From Chloroflexota bacterium (lineage in GTDB: Bacteria > Chloroflexota > Anaerolineae > J102), in contig PIVW01000160.1 in NCBI GenBank assembly GCA_003353825.1, positions 1-11,371 on the forward strand: a DNA stretch of 11,371 bases, in the 5' to 3' direction. Position 1 is the first letter of the stretch; every line of letters starts with the position of its first letter. The notes below the pieces were generated by a model. That model did not search any database, was not told the origin of the DNA, and saw nothing but the letters and a program-made list of their open reading frames with translations. Of the stretch, positions 7,642 to 11,371 are shown piece by piece. The position numbers were made by a program, and so were the translations under genes.

Positions 7642-7653
7642 AGTTAATTAACT
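7642..7653. promoter_or_regulatory. Palindromic operator AGTTAATTAACT, probable ROK repressor site
   Basis: AGTTAATTAACT is a perfect 12-base palindrome, with weaker symmetry continuing outward (7635-7660). It begins 7 bases downstream of the -10 box, covering the expected transcription start of the ROK operon. AT-rich palindromes of this kind are known NagC/XylR-type sites. Binding by the ROK protein encoded next door is inferred from position. Confidence 0.7.
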
Positions 7654-7659
7654 AAGCTG

Positions 7660-7688
7660 AGTATAGCCTAGGATCAACGGCATGTCAA
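7660..7688 (-). promoter_or_regulatory. Near-consensus sigma-70/SigA promoter of the amino-sugar operon
   Basis: On the minus strand, TTGACA (7683-7688) is separated by exactly 17 bases from TATACT (7660-7665): a perfect -35, optimal spacing and five of six -10 bases. The start site should fall near 7653, inside the palindrome, with a leader of about 40 bases before the ROK gene. A strong core promoter blocked by an operator fits a repressed, inducible operon. Confidence 0.85.
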
Positions 7689-7759
7689 GGTCTAATTTCA
7701 GGTAGCGGCGAAGCAGATTCTTGAGAAGCTACTGAGATTTGAGCATATGACGCGGATCA

Positions 7760-7788
7760 TGGCCAGGTGCGCTGAAGCCTGATATAGT
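7760..7788 (+). promoter_or_regulatory. Candidate promoter for the DUF362 / 4Fe-4S pair
   Basis: TATAGT (7783-7788) is preceded by TG plus one base, an extended -10 element, and by TGGCCA (7760-7765) at 17-base spacing, which matches four of six -35 bases. The inverted repeat TTGTT-ttc-AACAA (7788-7800) lies at the expected start site and could be a small operator. The match is moderate and could be chance. Confidence 0.35.
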
Positions 7789-7839
7789 TGTTTTCAACAA
7801 TCGATCCTATTTGTCACTCAAATGAAATGAGGTGCGATC

Positions 7840-8698
7840 ATGGACGATCTTACGCGTCGGGATTTCTTACGTTTGTTGGGAACGACGGGCATCGGTGCGT
7901 TGAGCGCAAGTGGCCTGCTCAGTGGGTATGGTGCACCGGGCTTTGCTGGCGTTGGGCGGTATAGAGAGATTTGTAAGTGCTGGCGATGACGTGATCGTCA
8001 AGCCTAACATCTGTCACAGCTACCACAGTTACGAATATGCAACGACCACGAATCCTTGGGTGGTGGCTGCATTGGTATAACTGTGTAGAGAGGCAGGAGC
8101 GAAGCGCGTTCGGGTCATGGATAGCCCCTTTGGCGGTAGTATTGAAGAAGCCTACATTCGCACTGGCATCAAGGAGCAGGTGAATCAGGCCGGGGGTGAC
8201 ATGGTGTCGATGAGCGCGCTGGGCTATATCGAGACAGATATCCCTCAGGGCGTAGATTTGCAACGTTGGCAGATCTACGATGACATACTCAAGGCCGACG
8301 TGGTCATCAATGTACCAATCGCTAAGCATCATCACCTTGCCGGCTTAACGCTGGGCATGAAAAACTTAATGGGTGTGATAACCAACCGCTCTGCGCTTCA
8401 TAGCAACCTTGGACAACGCTTGGCAGATATTAACAGTCGAGTTCGGCCCACACTCACCGTTGTGGATGCTGTGCGCATGCTCATGAATCACGGGCCAACC
8501 GGCGGCAGTCTCGATGATGTCAAACAAATGGATACTATTATCGCCAGCACAGATATCGTAGCCGCCGATAGCTATGCAGCAACGTTGTTCGATTTACAGC
8601 CCGATGATCTGGCTTATGTGCGGGCGGGCACGGCAATGGGCTTGGGACGAAGCGATCTCAAAGATCTGCGCATCGAGGAGATCGACGTTGGCAGCTAG
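7840..8698 (+). pseudogene. DUF362 protein with Tat signal, disrupted by frameshift and stop codon
   Basis: The ATG at 7840-7842 has GAGGTG 5 bases upstream and opens a twin-arginine signal, TRRDFLRLLG, followed by a hydrophobic stretch. That frame dies at TGA 7987-7989. From about 7925 the family-like sequence continues one frame over (GMVHRALLALGGIERFV, then DDVIVKPNIC). It meets an in-frame TAA at 8078-8080, in what is normally an AALVxLC segment, and then runs intact to TAG at 8696-8698. The intact part contains the DUF362 hallmarks VINVPIAKHH, LTLGMKNLMGV and TVVDAVRML. Family members, from memory, have several tens of residues between Tat signal and this point, so a deletion probably caused the shift. 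DUF362 proteins are exported, iron-sulfur-associated proteins of unclear function. Two independent lesions make a pseudogene likelier than one sequencing error. Confidence 0.85.
8675..8680 (+). promoter_or_regulatory. Ribosome binding site GAGGAG setting a TTG start
   Basis: GAGGAG lies exactly 7 bases before the TTG at 8688-8690. It is inside the last codons of the DUF362 gene. It is the only strong site near the start of the 4Fe-4S gene and decides between this TTG and the upstream in-frame ATG at 8574. Confidence 0.7.
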
Positions 8699-9617
8699 AG
8701 CCAGGTGGGCATGGAATCGCCGGCGCTGGGTGACGTTGAGGAAAGCCATCCAAGGTCTGTCGCTGATGATCTTTTTACTACTATTCCTAGGGTCACGGCA
8801 GGGTGGATGGCCGGCGAGTCTTGTCAATGTCCCCATGCGACTTGATCCCCTGCTCATGTTGGCACAGACTATTGCTGGGGGCGTTTTGCTGCTTGGTGCG
8901 GCACTTGCCCTTGTAACTGTCGTATTGACCTTGGTTTTCGGTCGAGCATGGTGTGGCTGGTTGTGTCCCCTGGGGACGGTCCTTGATATCTTCTCATTGC
9001 GCCATTTGCGTGGCAAACGCCCACTACCATCTGATACCCTGCGAAGTGGCAAGTATGTCCTGCTGATCGTAGTCCTATTGGCGGCCCTGCTGGGAAATCT
9101 CACACTGCTGATTTTCGATCCCATCACCATTATATTTCGCACGCTTTCAACCAGTATCTGGCCGGCCCTTGACCATCTGGTATTTGGCATGGAGCGGCTC
9201 TTAATTCGGGCGCCTATGTTCAGGGAAACTATCATCAGTTTTGATATATTGATCCGGCCAGCAGTCTTCTCACACGAACCTGGATTTACACGGTACCCCC
9301 TCTTTTTTGCGGCCCTGTTTCTAACGATCATTCTACTGAATCTATTTGCCCCTCGCTTCTGGTGTCGCTATCTCTGTCCTTTGGGCGGTTTACTGGGTTT
9401 ATTAAGTAAAGGCGCAATAGTTCGCCGGGAAGTCGATGCCAGTTGCACACAGTGTAGTGCTTGCGCCCTTGTTTGTCCGACCGGGACTATCGATCTTGAA
9501 AAGGGATACGCCAGCGACCCTAGTGAATGCACGATGTGCATGAACTGTGTTGCCGCTTGTGCCTGCAATGGAACGACTTTTCCTATTCATTTATCATCTT
9601 CTCTGCCGATGACCTAA
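8688..9617 (+). CDS. NapH/NosR/CcoG-like membrane protein with two 4Fe-4S clusters
   Basis: About 310 residues from the chosen TTG start. Hydrophobic segments near residues 23-36, 57-85, 122-144 and 203-221 form the membrane part. Two CxxxCP motifs (WCGWLCP, Cys 89 and 93; WCRYLCP, Cys 226 and 230) are typical of NapH/NosR/CcoG proteins. A bacterial ferredoxin module follows, with Cys 253/256/259/263 and 281/284/287/291, for two 4Fe-4S clusters. The likely role is electron transfer from the quinone pool to an exported partner. An upstream ATG at 8574 lies deep inside the DUF362 gene and its extra N-terminus is not family-like. The gene overlaps the DUF362 end by 11 bases, indicating translational coupling. 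The last cluster is followed by ACNG instead of the usual Pro, and the protein ends soon after. Chloroflexota relatives, as I recall, are longer, so it may be truncated. Confidence 0.82.
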   Translation: MAARARWAWNRRRWVTLRKAIQGLSLMIFLLLFLGSRQGGWPASLVNVPMRLDPLLMLAQTIAGGVLLLGAALALVTVVLTLVFGRAWCGWLCPLGTVLDIFSLRHLRGKRPLPSDTLRSGKYVLLIVVLLAALLGNLTLLIFDPITIIFRTLSTSIWPALDHLVFGMERLLIRAPMFRETIISFDILIRPAVFSHEPGFTRYPLFFAALFLTIILLNLFAPRFWCRYLCPLGGLLGLLSKGAIVRREVDASCTQCSACALVCPTGTIDLEKGYASDPSECTMCMNCVAACACNGTTFPIHLSSSLPMT

Positions 9618-9654
9618 CTCAAAGCAGCTTCATTCATCGTCGTTACAGGAGCAC

Positions 9655-9672
9655 AAAGCGTTAAAGCGCTTT
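9655..9672 (+). terminator. Weak hairpin after the 4Fe-4S gene
   Basis: AAAGCG-ttaaag-CGCTTT can form a 6-bp stem; the inner AAAGCGCTTT is itself a 10-base palindrome. It lies 37 bases past the stop codon and is followed by TTCTACAAAC, which is only slightly T-rich. It is a possible terminator of the DUF362/4Fe-4S operon. Confidence 0.25.
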
Positions 9673-9713
9673 CTACAAACTGCTAGCCTATTTGTGGTTT
9701 AAGGTTTTGGGGG

Positions 9714-9742
9714 TTGACAATCGATCCATCAACAGGTATACT
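9714..9742 (+). promoter_or_regulatory. Near-consensus promoter of the PadR-ABC operon
   Basis: TTGACA (9714-9719), a 17-base spacer and TATACT (9737-9742) match the sigma-70/SigA consensus almost perfectly. These hexamers and the spacing are identical to those of the ROK operon promoter. Transcription should start near 9749, just before the ACTAGT repeats. Confidence 0.85.
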
Positions 9743-9752
9743 ATTCACAAGT

Positions 9753-9789
9753 AACTAGTTATAGGTGACTAGTTCTGCGGACACTAGTT
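9753..9789 (+). promoter_or_regulatory. PadR operator: three ACTAGTT copies
   Basis: ACTAGT occurs at 9754-9759, 9768-9773 and 9783-9788, spaced 14 and 15 bases apart, each followed by T. The first two also form an inverted repeat, AACTAGT-n8-ACTAGTT. The cluster lies just after the expected transcription start, where a bound dimer would block initiation. Binding by the PadR protein encoded immediately downstream is inferred from the family's usual autoregulation. Confidence 0.7.
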
Positions 9790-9804
9790 TTGCACTAAAT
9801 CGAT

Positions 9805-9810
9805 GGAAGG
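9805..9810 (+). promoter_or_regulatory. Ribosome binding site GGAAGG favouring the second PadR ATG
   Basis: GGAAGG lies 7 bases before the ATG at 9818-9820. It sits within the first codons of the alternative start at 9803, which has no comparable site. This favours the later start. Confidence 0.65.
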
Positions 9811-9817
9811 CCAGATC

Positions 9818-10351
9818 ATGGAACGGAAACTACTATTACTCGGCATGTTACGAATGCAGGACATGCATGGCTACCAGCTCAACGAGATGATCGATAGCCA
9901 TATCCAGGCAGGTTTCACACTCAAAAAACCAACGATGTATAAGCTACTCAATGCCATGGTAGGGGATGGTTGGCTCACCTGTGTCACGCATAAAGAGGGT
10001 AATTATCCGACAAGACGCGTTTACTCGCTCACGGCTGCTGGAGATCTCGCCTTTATGAAGCTCCTGAGAGACAATCTGGGCGCTTATTCGCCAATTGAGT
10101 ATCAAGGTAATGTAAGCTTGCTATTTATGAACGCATTGTCCGAGGACGAGAGAATGGCATTACTGCAACAACGTCGAGAGATCGTCAAATCCTTCCAGCA
10201 TGCTATGCATCCTCTGCCGGCAATCAGTGACCTGCACGATCTTGTCCAATTACATCAGATTCGCCACCTTGAGACGGAACTGGCATGGTTGGATGAGGTG
10301 ATCGCCAGCGTTTCAGAAGAGCGTATCCATCTCGAACTCTCACAATTTTGA
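9818..10351 (+). CDS. PadR-family transcriptional regulator
   Basis: A 177-residue regulator. The N-terminal winged helix has the PadR landmarks HGYQLNEMID, PTMYKLLNAMVGDGWL and the wing RRVYSLTAAG. The helical C-terminal half (about 90-177, for example MALLQQRREIVKSF and IRHLETELAWLDEVIA) is the expected dimerisation arm, with the length of the longer-armed PadR subgroup. PadR proteins usually repress a neighbouring transporter and release DNA on binding a drug-like or aromatic ligand. Here an ABC exporter ATPase gene starts 42 bases downstream, so this is probably its repressor. The start at 9818 was chosen from its GGAAGG site; the ATG at 9803 would add five residues. The ligand is unknown. 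Confidence 0.88.
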   Translation: MERKLLLLGMLRMQDMHGYQLNEMIDSHIQAGFTLKKPTMYKLLNAMVGDGWLTCVTHKEGNYPTRRVYSLTAAGDLAFMKLLRDNLGAYSPIEYQGNVSLLFMNALSEDERMALLQQRREIVKSFQHAMHPLPAISDLHDLVQLHQIRHLETELAWLDEVIASVSEERIHLELSQF

Positions 10352-10377
10352 CACATAAGAAACTTGAACCAGCAAAG

Positions 10378-10407
10378 AAGGAGATATCTAGTTATGAATC
10401 AAAGGAG
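10378..10407 (+). promoter_or_regulatory. Two successive ribosome binding sites before the ABC ATPase gene
   Basis: AAGGAG at 10378-10383 lies 10 bases before the ATG at 10394. AGGAG at 10403-10407 lies 7 bases before an in-frame TTG at 10415-10417. Both starts are plausible; the second gives an N-terminus (LAIETKGLVKRY) closer to the family's usual length. Confidence 0.5.
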
Positions 10408-11371
10408 TCACACTTTGGCAATCGAAACCAAAGGGTTGGTCAAACGCTACAGCGAGGAAGTGCTGGCAGTAGATGGCATTGACATCGCCATCGAGAAGAA
10501 CAGCATTTACGCCCTGCTAGGCCCTAACGGCGCCGGCAAAACCACCACGATGTCGATGCTCACCACCTTGTTGGAACCGACCCGGGGATCCGCTACAGTG
10601 GCCGGTTACGACATCGTCACCCAGGCCAAGGAAGTGCGCAGCCAAATTGGCGTGACCTTTCAGGAGATCGTCCTGGACCCCGATCTTACCGGTCGGGAAT
10701 CACTCGATTTTCATGGGCGTCTATACAGCATGAACAAAGCCAAACGACAGGCAAAGATAGATGAGCTTCTGGCACTGGTGGAGTTGGAAGAGGCCGCTGA
10801 TAGGCGAACCAATACCTATTCGGGAGGCATGAAACGACGTTTGGAACTGGCGCGTGGGTTGATGACAGAACCAGATGTCCTCTTTTTGGATGAGCCAACA
10901 CAGGGTCTTGATCCGCAAAACCGGGCGAATATCTGGGACTATATTCGCAACCTAAAAGAAAACACCGAAATGACCCTGCTTTTGACCACACATTACATGG
11001 ATGAAGCGGAAGCCTTGGCAGATCGTGTGGCGGTCATCGATCATGGCAAAATAGTGGTAGAAGGCACGCCCAGAGAATTGATCGATCAGATGGGCGCTGA
11101 TATTTTCTATGTTGATGGTCAAGGAAATAGGGAAGCTTTTGTCGTTCAGCTTCAGAAATTGGCTTTTGTGCAGGGTGTCGATACCGCCGATGAAGTTATT
11201 CAGATCAGTGTTGGTTCGGGCTCGGGTCGCCTTATCGAGATCGTCAAGACCTCGCAGGCGGCAGGCTTTCATGTCGAAGATATTTCCCTTGCTAAACCCA
11301 CGCTGGGCGATGTCTTCCTGAAGTACACCGGTCGCCAATTGCGAGATAAGTGGTTGAAGACAAAGACTGGC
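10394..11371 (+). CDS. ABC exporter ATP-binding protein (DrrA-like), 3' end cut by window
   Basis: At least 326 residues, open to the last base of the window with no stop. All ATPase motifs are present: Walker A GPNGAGKTT (43-51), Q-loop Q90, signature YSGGM (142-146), Walker B VLFLDEP (162-168), D-loop GLDP and the switch His in TTHYMDEAEALA (H200). The C-terminal region after about residue 225 (the LIDQ and LGDVFLKYTGR segments) is the extension found in DrrA/CcmA-type subunits that pair with ABC-2 permeases for drug or lipid export. The permease gene is expected just past the right edge. It follows the PadR gene by 42 bases with no obvious terminator, so the two are probably one operon under PadR control. 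The exported compound cannot be told. Confidence 0.92.
   Translation, partial: MNQRSHTLAIETKGLVKRYSEEVLAVDGIDIAIEKNSIYALLGPNGAGKTTTMSMLTTLLEPTRGSATVAGYDIVTQAKEVRSQIGVTFQEIVLDPDLTGRESLDFHGRLYSMNKAKRQAKIDELLALVELEEAADRRTNTYSGGMKRRLELARGLMTEPDVLFLDEPTQGLDPQNRANIWDYIRNLKENTEMTLLLTTHYMDEAEALADRVAVIDHGKIVVEGTPRELIDQMGADIFYVDGQGNREAFVVQLQKLAFVQGVDTADEVIQISVGSGSGRLIEIVKTSQAAGFHVEDISLAKPTLGDVFLKYTGRQLRDKWLKTKTG

Noticed and set aside
8078..8080. Programmed stop-codon readthrough or recoding at TAA
   Set aside because: I see no readthrough context or special element, TAA is not a selenocysteine codon, and an upstream frameshift already breaks the gene.
7919..8335. Minus-strand open frame across the broken DUF362 region
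   Set aside because: The plus strand carries recognisable DUF362 sequence through this region, and the reverse product resembles nothing known.
8117..8698. Intact 193-codon 3' part of the DUF362 gene as an independent small gene
   Set aside because: It starts inside the domain with no good ribosome binding site, lacks the Tat signal and N-terminal core, and is best explained as the remainder of the pseudogene.
8594..9331. Minus-strand open frame of 245 codons opposite the 4Fe-4S gene
   Set aside because: The plus-strand gene shows clear Cys motifs and membrane segments. The reverse product is Arg/Ser-rich without any recognisable motif, a typical shadow frame.
10686..11338. Two minus-strand open frames (10686-10991 and 10952-11338) under the ABC ATPase gene
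   Set aside because: All ABC motifs are on the plus strand, which stays open to the window edge. The reverse frames are shadows.

Overview
The window looks like a piece of a Chloroflexota (Anaerolineae/Caldilineae-like) chromosome. This rests on remembered protein style: a lipoprotein binding protein with a long Glu/Pro/Ala linker, a DUF362 / 4Fe-4S membrane protein pair, and a PadR-ABC pair, in moderately GC-rich DNA. No marker gene in the window fixes the taxon. No stretch longer than 300 bases lacks a gene, and I saw no tRNA, rRNA, CRISPR array or insertion sequence.

Left two thirds (73-7690, all minus strand): an amino-sugar utilisation operon. Reading from its promoter leftward it encodes a ROK-family (NagC/XylR-type) repressor, a ROK-like sugar kinase with an unusual N-terminal extension, a PIG-L/LmbE-type N-deacetylase, an AglE-like lipoprotein that binds sugars for an ABC importer, a cytoplasmic GH20 beta-N-acetylhexosaminidase, and a small GNAT acetyltransferase whose C-terminus looks damaged. 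The promoter has TTGACA, a 17-base spacer and TATACT. A perfect 12-base palindrome lies at the expected transcription start, which suggests that the ROK protein represses its own operon. The inferred route is import of an N-acetylated saccharide, cleavage by GH20, deacetylation, then phosphorylation. The ABC permeases are absent from the window. A perfect 13-bp hairpin separates the binding-protein and GH20 genes.

Middle (7760-9617, plus strand): a redox-type pair. The first gene is a DUF362 protein with a Tat signal. It is a pseudogene, broken by a frameshift (probably with a deletion) near 7925 and an in-frame TAA at 8078-8080. The second is an intact-looking membrane protein with two CxxxCP motifs and two 4Fe-4S ferredoxin motifs. 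It starts at a TTG that overlaps the end of the first gene and may lack a C-terminal domain.

Right end (9714-11371, plus strand): a PadR-family regulator followed 42 bases later by the ATPase subunit of an ABC exporter, which runs off the window. Its promoter again has TTGACA, 17 bases and TATACT. Three ACTAGTT copies follow it, two of them forming an inverted repeat, as expected for PadR autoregulation.

I did not find a clearly new defence or mobile system. The most informative observations are the deacetylase-containing GH20 operon, the decayed DUF362 gene, the intergenic hairpin, and the two near-consensus promoters with operators at +1.
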